From Collinsella tanakaei YIT 12063 (GTDB taxonomy: Bacteria; Actinomycetota; Coriobacteriia; Coriobacteriales; Coriobacteriaceae): a stretch of DNA of 64,000 bases. Position numbers and translations under genes: made by a program. The first letter of the stretch is position 1. Each line of letters begins with the position of its first letter. This document shows positions 53,222 to 61,434 of the stretch, in pieces. The notes under the pieces are model-generated. The model worked only from the letters and a program-made list of their open reading frames with translations. It made no database searches and had not been told where the DNA came from. The stretch spans positions 1-64,000 of the forward strand of contig NZ_JH126468.1 of the NCBI RefSeq assembly GCF_000225705.1. The letters are read 5' to 3'.

Positions 53222-53661
53222 CAAGCACCACGCGCGTGGTGGCTTTCGAGCGCATGCAAGCCACCCAAGCCATAGCGGACCAAACGGGCTTTGCCCCCGG
53301 CGACGAACTCTTCGCCATCGAACGCATCCGCACCATCGATGGCGAGGCGCTCATTTTGGACCGCAACTTCTTCCTCGCCAGCGCAGCGGAGGGCCTCACG
53401 CCGCAAATAGCGGAAGCCTCTATCTACAACTATCTAGAGAACACGCTGGGCATCACCATCGCCATGAGCAAGCGCGAAATCACCGGCGAGCGCGCGACCG
53501 ATCGCGACCGCGAACTCCTTGATTTGGACGATGTCGACTACCTCGCCGTGGTCAAGAGCCAGACCTTCGATGCACAGGGCACCATGATCGAGTACACGCA
53601 GTCGCGCCATCGCCTGGACCACTTCTGCTTCCGCAGCACCGCGGTGCGCCAAAACGTGTAG
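53222..53661 (+). pseudogene. GntR-family regulator remnant (UTRA effector domain only)
   Basis: The frame reads VVAFERMQATQAIADQTGF, then ELFAIERIRTIDGEALILDR, SIYNYLENTLGI and finally YTQSRHRLDHFCF, the complete UTRA effector domain of a GntR/HutC regulator. The winged-helix DNA-binding half is missing, and the frame abuts a terminator of the previous gene. A GTG or ATG near 53243-53261 could start translation but no ribosome binding site is seen. The protein could not bind DNA on its own. Confidence 0.8.
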
Positions 53662-53708
53662 ACGGAAGGCGGAGCATGCAAATCCATCATCGTTCGAGAG
53701 AAGGACGG

Positions 53709-53962
53709 TGTGTCAAAAAAGGGCTTAGTGCGGGACTTAGGTCAAATAGTGCGTTAGTGCGGACTGGAGGCGGCCCGGCGCGACTTCTGTATGCATCGAT
53801 CATCATCGCCCGAGCCTTCTAGCTCGGATAATTGGAGAGGCCTATTCATGAGGTACCCTTACTATATCTCCCTCTTTCCGCACTAACGCACTATTTGACA
53901 CTCCAAGGCCCGCACTAAGCGACTATTTGACCTAAGTCCCGCACTAAGCCATTATTTGTCAC
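53709..53962. repeat. Inverted array of a ~24-nt repeat
   Basis: Five copies of a unit like GTCAAATAGTGCGTTAGTGC(GG). Two are on the plus strand (53711-53736 degenerate, 53741-53762) and three on the minus strand within 53879-53962. The left arm and the outer part of the right arm share the block GGCTTAGTGCGGGACTTAGG exactly. They flank a unique core of about 115 bases (53764-53878). No open frame spans it. Same architecture as the array at 29464-29729 but a different unit. Confidence 0.75.
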
Positions 53963-53973
53963 TCGCTTCCCGG

Positions 53974-54050
53974 AGCCAGTTGACTCCCGGCGCGGGCTGC
54001 CTCCCAGAACTGGTTGCCTCCCTACCCGATTGCCTCCCTGCCCCGGGCTG
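53974..54050. repeat. Short direct repeats around GCCTCCC
   Basis: CAGTTGACTCCCGG, GGCTGCCTCCCAG, GGTTGCCTCCCTA and GATTGCCTCCCTG follow each other within 75 bases. No coding frame. The region 54050-54136 shows nothing further. Confidence 0.5.
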
Positions 54051-54136
54051 CAGGATTTGCATCGCACCCCCTAAGTCGTCAGCAGGCGAAGTCGTTAGCG
54101 GGCGTCCGCCCCTCATTCGATGAAAGCAACAAAAAT

Positions 54137-54173
54137 GCCCAGAATGGCTGCCATCTTGCATACCATTCTGGGC
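54137..54173. terminator. Bidirectional terminator downstream of aspS
   Basis: GCCCAGAATGG (54137-54147) pairs perfectly with CCATTCTGGGC (54163-54173). On the minus strand ATTTTTGTTG follows, on the plus strand CTTTTATT. Confidence 0.88.
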
Positions 54174-54236
54174 CTTTTATTAGGTCTCATCAATTCCAAG
54201 CTCAAAGCAAGGAACGCAGGAGCCTCGAAAAGCCGA

Positions 54237-56009
54237 CTACTCCATGCGGAGGCCGACTTCCTTAAGCTGACGCGCGGAGACGGCGCTGGGGGCGTCGGAC
54301 ATAAGGTCGGAGCCGGAGCTGGTCTTGGGGAACGCCATGACCTCGCGGATGGAATCGCAGCCGGCAAGCAGCATGCAGACGCGGTCGAGGCCGAGCGCGA
54401 AGCCGCCCATGGGGGGTGCACCGAACTCGAGGGCGTCCATCAGGAAGCCAAACTGCTCGCGAGCGCCCTCCTCGGTGAAGCCGAGCATCTCGAGCATGGC
54501 GAGCTGCATCTGCGCGTTGTGGATGCGCATGCCGCCGCCACCGGCCTCGTAGCCGTCCATGACAAAGTCGTAGGTGCAAGACCCCGCGGCCAGCGGGTTG
54601 GCCTTGATGGCCTCGAGGTCATCCGTATCAGGCAGGGTGAAGGGCTGATGCTCGGCGGCGTACGCCTTGCGGTCCTCGTCCCAATGGAACAGCGGGAAGT
54701 TGACCACCCACAAAAAGTCGTGGCCCTCGCGGGGAACATCCAGGGCGTCGGCCATGTGGCAGCGCATGCCGCCCAGGATCTCGTCGGCGCCAAGGCGATC
54801 GGCGACGGCGAACATGACCAGGTCGCCGGGCTGAGCGTCCATCTCGGCGCGCAGGGCGGCCATCTCCTCGTCCGTAAAGAACTTCACGATGGGACTGTTG
54901 ATGGAGCCGTCCTCGCGGAAGGCGATCCAAGCCAGGCCCTTGGCGCCAAACTCGGCGGCGACGCCGGCGAGCTTGTCGATCTTGGCGCGCGGCCAGGTAC
55001 CGGCACCCTTGGCGTTGAGCGCCTTGACGTACTGGCCATCGGTATTGGCAGCGCCGGCGAAGAGCTTGAAGGAAGAGTTGGTAAAGATGTCCGTCACGTC
55101 ATGGAGTTCCATGCCGTAGCGGGTATCGGGCTTGTCGGTGCCATAGGTGTCCATGGCGTCCCAGTACTGCATGCGACGCAGCGGGCAGGGCAGCTCGACG
55201 CCCATCTTGGCGAAGGCGTCGCGGAGCACATCCTCAAGAGCGCTCATGACATCGTCCTGCTCGACAAAGCTCATCTCGATGTCCACCTGGGTGAACTCGG
55301 GCTGGCGGTCGGCGCGCAGATCCTCGTCACGGAAGCACTTGGCAACCTGGTAGTAGCGCTCCACGCCGCCGATCATAAGAAGCTGCTTGAGCAGCTGCGG
55401 GCTCTGGGGTAGCGCGTAGAAGTGGCCGGGCTGGATGCGGCTGGGGACCAGGAAGTCGCGAGCGCCCTCGGGCGTGGACTTGAACAGCGACGGGGTCTCG
55501 ACCTCCATGAAGGCGCGCTTGTGCAGGGCCTCGCGGATGGCGAAGGTGAAGTCGGAGCGCATCTGGAGGTTGGCCATCATCTTGGGGCGACGGATATCCA
55601 GGTAGCGATAGCGCAGGCGGATGTCCTCACCAGCCTCGATGTGATCCTCGATCTGGAAGGGCGGGGTCTTGGAAGTGTTGAGCACCTCGATATGAGAGAC
55701 CAGCACCTCGATCTCGCCCGTAGCGAGCTTAGCGTTGGACTGGCCCTCGGGGCGCTCGCGCACCACGCCGGTAACCTTGATGGGCCACTCGGAACGGATG
55801 GTCTCAGCGGCGTGGAACGCGGTGCCGCCGGAATGCTCGGGGTCGAAGGAGATCTGCGTAACGCCCTCGCGGTCGCGCAGGTCGACGAAGATCAGGCCGC
55901 CGTGGTCGCGGCGACGCCACACCCAACCGGTGAGGGTCACCTCCTGGCCAATGTGCTCGAGACGAAGCTCGTTGCACGTATGCGTGTGCATAGAGTGGAT
56001 TTGGGTCAT
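54237..56009 (-). CDS. aspS: Aspartyl-tRNA synthetase
   Basis: 590 residues, bacterial-type class II synthetase. N-terminal OB anticodon-binding domain (GWVWRRRDHGGLIFVDLRDREG), motif 2 in KCFRDEDLRADRQPEFTQ (with QVDIEMSF), a bacterial GAD insertion, and motif 3 GGFALGLDRVCMLL. Start at 56009 with GAGGAGG upstream; the frame extends 59 codons further without start signals. A leader with a T-box-like element lies upstream. Confidence 0.97.
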   Translation of the reverse strand: MTQIHSMHTHTCNELRLEHIGQEVTLTGWVWRRRDHGGLIFVDLRDREGVTQISFDPEHSGGTAFHAAETIRSEWPIKVTGVVRERPEGQSNAKLATGEIEVLVSHIEVLNTSKTPPFQIEDHIEAGEDIRLRYRYLDIRRPKMMANLQMRSDFTFAIREALHKRAFMEVETPSLFKSTPEGARDFLVPSRIQPGHFYALPQSPQLLKQLLMIGGVERYYQVAKCFRDEDLRADRQPEFTQVDIEMSFVEQDDVMSALEDVLRDAFAKMGVELPCPLRRMQYWDAMDTYGTDKPDTRYGMELHDVTDIFTNSSFKLFAGAANTDGQYVKALNAKGAGTWPRAKIDKLAGVAAEFGAKGLAWIAFREDGSINSPIVKFFTDEEMAALRAEMDAQPGDLVMFAVADRLGADEILGGMRCHMADALDVPREGHDFLWVVNFPLFHWDEDRKAYAAEHQPFTLPDTDDLEAIKANPLAAGSCTYDFVMDGYEAGGGGMRIHNAQMQLAMLEMLGFTEEGAREQFGFLMDALEFGAPPMGGFALGLDRVCMLLAGCDSIREVMAFPKTSSGSDLMSDAPSAVSARQLKEVGLRME

Positions 56010-56160
56010 AAGAACCTCCTCATCCGTGCCACCCCGTGTCGTTACGGGCGGCTTGCTGTACAGATGGCCCCGCCTGCGTAGACCGCGCAACGAGGCTGCT
56101 CGCAAACGACTCGGACCGACCGGTCGCGTGCGGCAAGTCAATAGGATAACGGATGTGCGG
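56010..56160 (-). promoter_or_regulatory. aspS leader with T-box-like element (tentative)
   Basis: On the minus strand the leader ends AACGACACGGGGTGGCACGG and then GATGAGGAGG. The GGGGTGGCAC core resembles the T-box AGGGTGGNACC, and the variable base is C, as expected for the G73 discriminator of tRNA-Asp. A stem GGCGG...CCGCC precedes it. The element would lie next to the ribosome binding site, as in translational T-boxes. A stem I with a GAC specifier is not proven. Confidence 0.35.
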
Positions 56161-56227
56161 CGCGGCGGCCAAAAGAACCGGCGCATCCACCCGCTCTTAA
56201 CAGGGATGTGACATTACCTTCAGCGCT

Positions 56228-57064
56228 CTACAACGCCACGGGGGCCTGCAAGCAGCAGAAATCCACGCGATGCTCCTCGTTATAACTGACGGTATCCATG
56301 AGGCAAAGGTCGCATACGTCGTCTAGCACGCGAAGCCCATGGCTCTTGGCGTGCCCAATAAACTCCCTGGCGCCTTGCGGATCATAGGGCATACCCCACC
56401 TGCTGCAGCATAGATAAATCCCTTCTGGCAGCAGACGAACACCGCTAAACGCCGATGGATCAACGCCAGCGGGAAGAAAGGCGACGGTCCCCGCCCCCGC
56501 AAGGGGGTCATCGCCTTCAAGCTCATCGTAACGCAGCATGGCCCCCCATCCCCTAAACGGAGACGCGCCGCCCTCGTCGCGCATGCGCGCAAGCAGCCTC
56601 ATAAGCGTGGTATGGAGCACGCGTCTATCGATGGCGCCATCGTCAAACTGCTCAAACACAACATAACGGTCGGGATAATGACGAAGATGCGGCACGCCCA
56701 AGCGCTCTTTCCAATAGAGCACCTCTTCGTAGAAGCACAGCCGCTCGTGCGCGCCGTCGCGCTTTGCCCGGAGACGATCGATTTCCCCATCAAGGCGTTC
56801 GACTTGATGGGCGAGGCAGCTTACCAGGCTATCCGGGTCCGGTCGCCTTAGTACCTCTTTAATCTCCTTGAGCTCTAGGCCCAAATCTCTCATAAGGCAT
56901 ATGAGGCGCAAAAACGGAATCTGCGTCGGCTCGTACAGACGATATCCCTCTTCATTTACATGTGCTGGGGCAAATAGGCCAATGCGGTCATAATAGATAA
57001 GCGTTTGACGAGTAAGACCAAACATCGCCGCCATCTCGCTTATGGAATACGCATTCCCCTTCAC
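56228..57064 (-). CDS. MerR-family regulator beside the UbiD/UbiX locus
   Basis: 278 residues. N-terminal winged helix YSISEMAAMFGLTRQTLIYY then DRIGLFAPAHVNEEGYRLY is the MerR signature; a long helix with ERLDGEIDRLRAKRDG dimerises. The C-terminal effector domain is unusual in ending with CDLCLMDTVSYNEEHRVDFCC, similar to GyrI-type ligand-binding domains. Start is GTG 57064 behind GGGGGTGACC; upstream sequence has no start signal. It may activate the decarboxylase genes, whose upstream regions share a MerR-style motif. Confidence 0.88.
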   Translation of the reverse strand: MKGNAYSISEMAAMFGLTRQTLIYYDRIGLFAPAHVNEEGYRLYEPTQIPFLRLICLMRDLGLELKEIKEVLRRPDPDSLVSCLAHQVERLDGEIDRLRAKRDGAHERLCFYEEVLYWKERLGVPHLRHYPDRYVVFEQFDDGAIDRRVLHTTLMRLLARMRDEGGASPFRGWGAMLRYDELEGDDPLAGAGTVAFLPAGVDPSAFSGVRLLPEGIYLCCSRWGMPYDPQGAREFIGHAKSHGLRVLDDVCDLCLMDTVSYNEEHRVDFCCLQAPVAL

Positions 57065-57092
57065 GTGGTCACCCCCTAAAACCGCGCAGAGC

Positions 57093-57110
57093 CCCCGGTG
57101 GACACCAGGG
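57093..57110. promoter_or_regulatory. Palindrome upstream of the MerR gene
   Basis: CCCCGGTG-GA-CACCAGGG has 8-bp arms with one mismatch, 29 bases before the MerR start; probable autoregulatory site. Confidence 0.5.
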
Positions 57111-57275
57111 ACTCTATTGTAGATAAGGACATGGAGGCGCGGCAAACGCGTTTTGCAGCATGCGCAGCCACGTGCAAAAGGCTATATGGGCTGCCGACAT
57201 GACACGTGGCATCGACCCGATACCCGGCAGCGCCAAACATCTGCCTCTTTCAGCGAATACCGGTACCGGCCACCG

Positions 57276-57848
57276 TTAACTCCAACGCTGAAAACCCTCG
57301 GGCTCAATACCGAAAGCGTCCAATGCCTTGCACGCGACATGGTGCACCATCTGGTCCACCGTCTGCGCGCCGTTGTAGAACGTGAGCAACGGCGGTAAAA
57401 GCACCACCCCGGGAATGCGGACAAGGCGCTGCATATTATCGACGTGGATGGAATTGAACGGCGTTTCGCGCACCATGAGCACCAACGGACGGCGCTCTTT
57501 CATGGTTACATCTGCCGCACGAAGCAGCAGGTTTTCCGAATACCCGCTTGCAACTCCCGCCAGCGTTTTCATAGAGCACGGAGAAACAATCATGCCAGCG
57601 GTTTTGAAGGTTCCGCTTGCAATCGCGGCTCCGATGTTACGGTTGTTGTAAACCACGTCCGCATGCGAGCAAAACCCATCGACGCCAATAGACAGCTCTT
57701 GCTCGATGGTCAGCTCCGCGCCGCGGGTGAGCACTAGATGGCTCTCAACCCCCGCCGCCCGCAATCCATCAAGAACCGCAAGGCCCAATGCCGCACCGCT
57801 TGCCCCAGAGACGCCAACGACGATGCGCCTCGACCCTGAATTATCCAT
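57276..57848 (-). CDS. ubiX: Flavin prenyltransferase UbiX
   Basis: 190 residues. IVVGVSGASGAALGLAVLDGL is the FMN-binding start, followed by SGTFKTAGMIVSPCSMKTLAGVASG and RRPLVLMVRETPFN, all characteristic of UbiX/Pad1. It makes the prenylated FMN cofactor used by the UbiD-type decarboxylase encoded nearby. GGGAGG precedes the ATG. Confidence 0.95.
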   Translation of the reverse strand: MDNSGSRRIVVGVSGASGAALGLAVLDGLRAAGVESHLVLTRGAELTIEQELSIGVDGFCSHADVVYNNRNIGAAIASGTFKTAGMIVSPCSMKTLAGVASGYSENLLLRAADVTMKERRPLVLMVRETPFNSIHVDNMQRLVRIPGVVLLPPLLTFYNGAQTVDQMVHHVACKALDAFGIEPEGFQRWS

Positions 57849-57994
57849 CTATGCCTCCCGCCTCTAAGCCACCGCGCCAAATCAGATTGGCAACCACGCC
57901 CTCCGCAAAACAAGTTGGGACAATTAGCAAGGCGAGACACCGGGCGGGACCCTACCCAATACTCCCGAGTACACCCCGCGTCCAAAGTTGCCCC

Positions 57995-58741
57995 TTATCC
58001 GATCAGCGGCAAAATAAGATCTGCAAACATCCAGCTAAAGGGCATGATAAGCACCATGGCGGGCAGCATGTTCGCAATGGGAAAACACTTGATTCCGCAA
58101 ATTCTAAAGCCGGTGCAAAGCATGAGAACACCGCCGCACGCGCGGAAGTCTCCCATCATGACCTCATTGGTGAGCGGCATGATGACGCCGGCAAGCACAA
58201 ACAGCACCGCCATGATAACCGCTTGGGGAATACCGATCAGCGGGGTCATGAAGCCCAGATCCGCAGCGAAGATGGCGGCGGTAAAGAAGTCAAGGATCGC
58301 CTTGGAAATAAGAATCGACTGGTCGCCATTAAGGCCGGACTGCAGTGCGCCAAAGATGCCGGTACCCGAAGCGCAGAACAAAACCACCGCGGCGATGTAG
58401 CGGCTCATCCATTCGTCCTCGCTCATGTCACCCGAGGGCTCGCTTCTAACCAAAGCGGACACAGGGCCCTGCAGCTTGGCGGCGACACCCGAGATGCCGC
58501 TTTCGAGGTGGACCAGATGGCCCACGGCGGTCCCCACGATAATCGCGAGCATGAGCGCCGGCAACGTCTGCAGCTTAACGATATAAGAAATGCCCATGGT
58601 CATGGAGCAGGCACCGAAGATGAGATTAAGGGTGGTGCGCAGATCCTTGGGCAGCTTGGGCCCAAGCAAGGCGCCCGCGATGCCGCCGAGAATAACGGCG
58701 GAAACGTTGATGATAATGCCCGAAGGGAAGTAAGCTGGCAT
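57995..58741 (-). CDS. DUF554 (YqgA-like) membrane protein
   Basis: 248 residues, six to seven helices. NVSAVILGGIAGALLGPKLP at the start, AIFAADLGFMTPLIG and RACGGVLMLCTGFRI near the end are DUF554 landmarks. Start at 58741 (GGAATCGCT upstream) rather than the longer frame. It sits between ubiD and ubiX, so it may transport an aromatic acid or product, but no function is proven for the family. Confidence 0.88.
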   Translation of the reverse strand: MPAYFPSGIIINVSAVILGGIAGALLGPKLPKDLRTTLNLIFGACSMTMGISYIVKLQTLPALMLAIIVGTAVGHLVHLESGISGVAAKLQGPVSALVRSEPSGDMSEDEWMSRYIAAVVLFCASGTGIFGALQSGLNGDQSILISKAILDFFTAAIFAADLGFMTPLIGIPQAVIMAVLFVLAGVIMPLTNEVMMGDFRACGGVLMLCTGFRICGIKCFPIANMLPAMVLIMPFSWMFADLILPLIG

Positions 58742-58834
58742 AGCGATTCCATTCTGTTCGAGAATAAAAAGGCGTGGGCACCGCGGATGCAAGGTACTGC
58801 GATTGCGCGCCCACGCCCTTACAACGTAATACTG

Positions 58835-60316
58835 CTAGTCGATAAACCCGGGCACCCAATGGGAGGGGTCAACGTCTTTGAACTTAGAACGCTGGAAGCG
58901 GTGCTTTTGATCGTAGGGTACGGTACAGTCAAAAATGGTCTTGCACGCAATACCGTGGTCACGAATTGACGGGTCGCACGCGGGATCATTTGACGGGTCA
59001 AGCGGATGGCAGCGCACCCCAGGAATGGTGATGCAGTCCACATCGCCCTGAAAACGGGTGTTCATTGCCCAGATGACATCGTTCATATCAAAGGGATCAA
59101 CGTCCTCATCAACCAAGAACACGTGCTTGAGCTCGGGGAATGCCGAGAACGCAAGGAGCGCCGCCTGACGCTGACGGCCCTCATCGGAGGGAACCGTCTT
59201 CTTGAACTGAATAACCGCCATGAACTTGCCGCCACCAGGGGTAGCCGCGTAAACGTTTTGCACGCGACCAGGCATGGCGCGGTCAACCATAGATAGGATC
59301 GACGCCTCGGTGGGAATACCCGCCATGGACACGTGTTCCTCGGATGGACCGATTACCGTCTGCATGATGGGATTGGTGCGGGTTGTGACGCACTTAACCT
59401 TTATGACCGGAACCTGCTTGGGCGCAACGCCGGTATAACCAGGGAACTCTGGCATTGCCTTGCCAGTACCGGAGTTTTGATCCTCCTCCACATAGGTGTT
59501 GGGCAGCAGCTCGCCCTCGATAACATACTCGGCGTTGGCGATGCAATACTCGTCGATTGTCTTGCATCGGGCCAGCTTGACCGGCTCCTTACGGATTGCG
59601 CCCGCAACGGAGAGCTCATCGTAGCCAATAGGCGTGGTAGGCGGCTCAAAACATGCACCGATCTCGATAGCCGGGTCCACGCCAATAGAAATCGAGATGG
59701 GAAGCGGCTTGCCCAGCGCCTCGGCCTTCTCGCGGAAGGCACCCAGATGACGGGCGCCCGGGGTGAAAAACATGGAGATGGTATCCGGACCTTGCAGGCA
59801 CAGGCGGTGAATAGTCACATCGTGTTCACCGGTCTCGACGTCATGGGCGTAGCACATGCCCATCGTGATGTAGGGGCCGGCGTCCTCTTCGGTATTGGTG
59901 GGAGCGGGCACCAGCTTGCGCACGTCGAAGCCCGGATCGTCCGCCATGTATACAATTTCCTGGCAGGCCGCCGCCTCTCCCTCAGCGATAACCTGCGGAG
60001 CGATGGGGTTCGCAACGGAGTCATTGAGCATGAAGCCCAATCGCTTAGGGTCGCAATCGAGCAGGTAACCCACACGGCGACGACTGGCGAGCAAGCCGAT
60101 CGCCACGCGTGCGCCTGGATGGCCCTTCACGTTGTTGAATACCATCGCGGGACCCTCTTTAGTGGGACGAGACACCGTTCCACCGGCGCCGATGTGGCGG
60201 TATACACCGGAAAGCTCCGCCATAGGATCCACTTCAACATCGGTTTCGATAAGCTGACCGTCAATGCCCTTGAGCAGCTCAAGGGCGCTACGCAAATCGT
60301 TGACCTTATTCGCCAT
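58835..60316 (-). CDS. UbiD-family decarboxylase (hydroxyarylic acid type)
   Basis: 493 residues. FNNVKGHPGARVAIGLLASRR is the N-terminal family landmark, RLCLQGPDTISMFF and GVDPAIEIGACFEPP are central, and GKAMPEFPGYTG with the catalytic Glu, then VFLVDEDVDPFD are near the C-terminus. It uses prenyl-FMN to (de)carboxylate an aromatic or unsaturated acid. With UbiX and an LpdD-like gene nearby, a gallate/protocatechuate-type decarboxylase is the best guess. Confidence 0.93.
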   Translation of the reverse strand: MANKVNDLRSALELLKGIDGQLIETDVEVDPMAELSGVYRHIGAGGTVSRPTKEGPAMVFNNVKGHPGARVAIGLLASRRRVGYLLDCDPKRLGFMLNDSVANPIAPQVIAEGEAAACQEIVYMADDPGFDVRKLVPAPTNTEEDAGPYITMGMCYAHDVETGEHDVTIHRLCLQGPDTISMFFTPGARHLGAFREKAEALGKPLPISISIGVDPAIEIGACFEPPTTPIGYDELSVAGAIRKEPVKLARCKTIDEYCIANAEYVIEGELLPNTYVEEDQNSGTGKAMPEFPGYTGVAPKQVPVIKVKCVTTRTNPIMQTVIGPSEEHVSMAGIPTEASILSMVDRAMPGRVQNVYAATPGGGKFMAVIQFKKTVPSDEGRQRQAALLAFSAFPELKHVFLVDEDVDPFDMNDVIWAMNTRFQGDVDCITIPGVRCHPLDPSNDPACDPSIRDHGIACKTIFDCTVPYDQKHRFQRSKFKDVDPSHWVPGFID

Positions 60317-60418
60317 TGTTCCTCCAACTCGGCCTCATGCTGCCCGACCATGCAGGCAACCCTGCAATACGCTGCGCATCACCTACGCAAGGATCTGGCA
60401 GCTCGTTATCCCAAGCTT

Positions 60419-60445
60419 GGACCGTGTAGCGACTATACAGTCAAG
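60419..60445 (-). promoter_or_regulatory. MerR-style promoter motif upstream of ubiD-like gene
   Basis: Minus-strand CTTGACTGTATAGTCGCTAC followed by ACGGTCC; it matches the motif upstream of the LpdD-like gene at 22 of 27 positions and contains a TTGAC box with an imperfect inverted repeat (CTGTATA / TACACGG). Confidence 0.6.
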
Positions 60446-60484
60446 GTAGTTTTTCCAAATAAGGCAGAAGGTGCGCACGCTCCG

Positions 60485-60877
60485 TCACCGCTGCCCCATC
60501 TCCCTAAACGCCCGCTCCCCACAGTCAACCAAACGGTCAATAAGAGTTCGCACAGACCCCATCATGAGGCGCAGGTCTTTTTCCGTTGCGCGCTCAACAT
60601 GCAGCCCCACGCTCGCAGCGCAGGGAACCCTAAAACGGGTCGCCAACGCCGCGGCGATATCGTGAGCGGGAATTTCATCTCTATGACAGGGGACACAAAG
60701 GAGACTCACTGTCGCCGTTCTATCTGACTCCGGTCTTGGGATGGCCTGCGCGGTCGCCCCTAGGTGAGCGTAATTCGGCGACACCGCCGTAACGGTGATG
60801 CCGCGCGGCATCACTACCATTTGAGCAACAATGCTATATGGACCATCGTCCACCCGCACCTCGTCCACCAACACCAT
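60485..60877 (-). CDS. LpdD-like protein (small partner of UbiD-type gallate decarboxylase)
   Basis: 130 residues. The central HLGATAQAIP, the LLCVPCHRDEIPAHDIAAALATR stretch, and VGLHVERATEKDLRLMM near the end match the pattern of LpdD, the small protein encoded with UbiX/UbiD-type hydroxyarylic acid decarboxylases and proposed to help with the prenylated flavin. GGAGGTACGCG precedes the ATG. First gene of the unit; ubiD starts 168 bases downstream behind its own copy of the MerR-style motif. Confidence 0.7.
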   Translation of the reverse strand: MVLVDEVRVDDGPYSIVAQMVVMPRGITVTAVSPNYAHLGATAQAIPRPESDRTATVSLLCVPCHRDEIPAHDIAAALATRFRVPCAASVGLHVERATEKDLRLMMGSVRTLIDRLVDCGERAFREMGQR

Positions 60878-60923
60878 CGCGTACCTCCGATACGCCGAGT
60901 CCGCTTCTCATGCCATTCATTGT

Positions 60924-60950
60924 GGTCCGTATTGCAACTATACGGTCAAG
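60924..60950 (-). promoter_or_regulatory. MerR-style promoter motif upstream of LpdD-like gene
   Basis: Minus-strand CTTGACCGTATAGTTGCAAT followed by ACGGACC. CCGTAT and ATACGG form a perfect inverted repeat with a 7-base spacer directly after the TTGAC box, the layout of MerR-activated promoters. It lies 47 bases before the start codon. Confidence 0.65.
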
Positions 60951-61333
60951 CCGGCAAACGCGCGGTTCACGTTGTCGCAGCGGCTGCTCTTGCATGCTTA
61001 TCGCTGCTATGCGAGGGCGGCATATACCTGCTCCCCGTTCTTGCCTGTTTCTATTTCTTCCACAACCGCCGTGGCATCGCATGCTTGGGTGTCACGATGT
61101 GGTGCGCAATCCTATTTGCCAACGCATACCTTGGCTGGAGCTATGGTGCCACGGGGATTTCACTCTTCAGCACCCTATGTTTCGATGGCGAATGGATGAT
61201 GGTCCCGATCGTTCCCCTGGCACTGCTCTACAACGGTGCACGCGGCCTCAACACAACCGCCGCGAAGAATCTCTTTTACTGGTTCTATCCCATACATCTG
61301 TGGATTCTCATGGCGGTCGCCCGCATGATGTAG
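60951..61333 (+). pseudogene. TraX-like membrane protein remnant
   Basis: The frame encodes the C-terminal four helices of a TraX-family protein, ending KNLFYWFYPIHLWILMAVARMM, the family's typical end. The N-terminal half is missing and upstream sequence is occupied by the LpdD promoter. No start signal. Probable residue of a larger deletion. Confidence 0.7.
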
Positions 61334-61434
61334 CACCCCGCCATAACATCTGCGGCAATAGTTTTCGTCATATCAAATCAAAAAGCCCGAGCGTCCCCCA
61401 GAATACGAAGCCCATGCCCCATGGCATCAACCCG

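Noticed and set aside
53709-53962. Possible CRISPR array
   Set aside because: Units are degenerate, spacers are not of regular length, copies are in both orientations, and no cas genes are near.
54120-55412. 430-codon plus-strand frame over aspS
   Set aside because: Antisense to aspS, begins in the terminator; shadow frame.
59333-60727. 464-codon plus-strand frame over the ubiD-like gene
   Set aside because: Antisense to a clear UbiD-family gene and crossing the MerR-style promoter.
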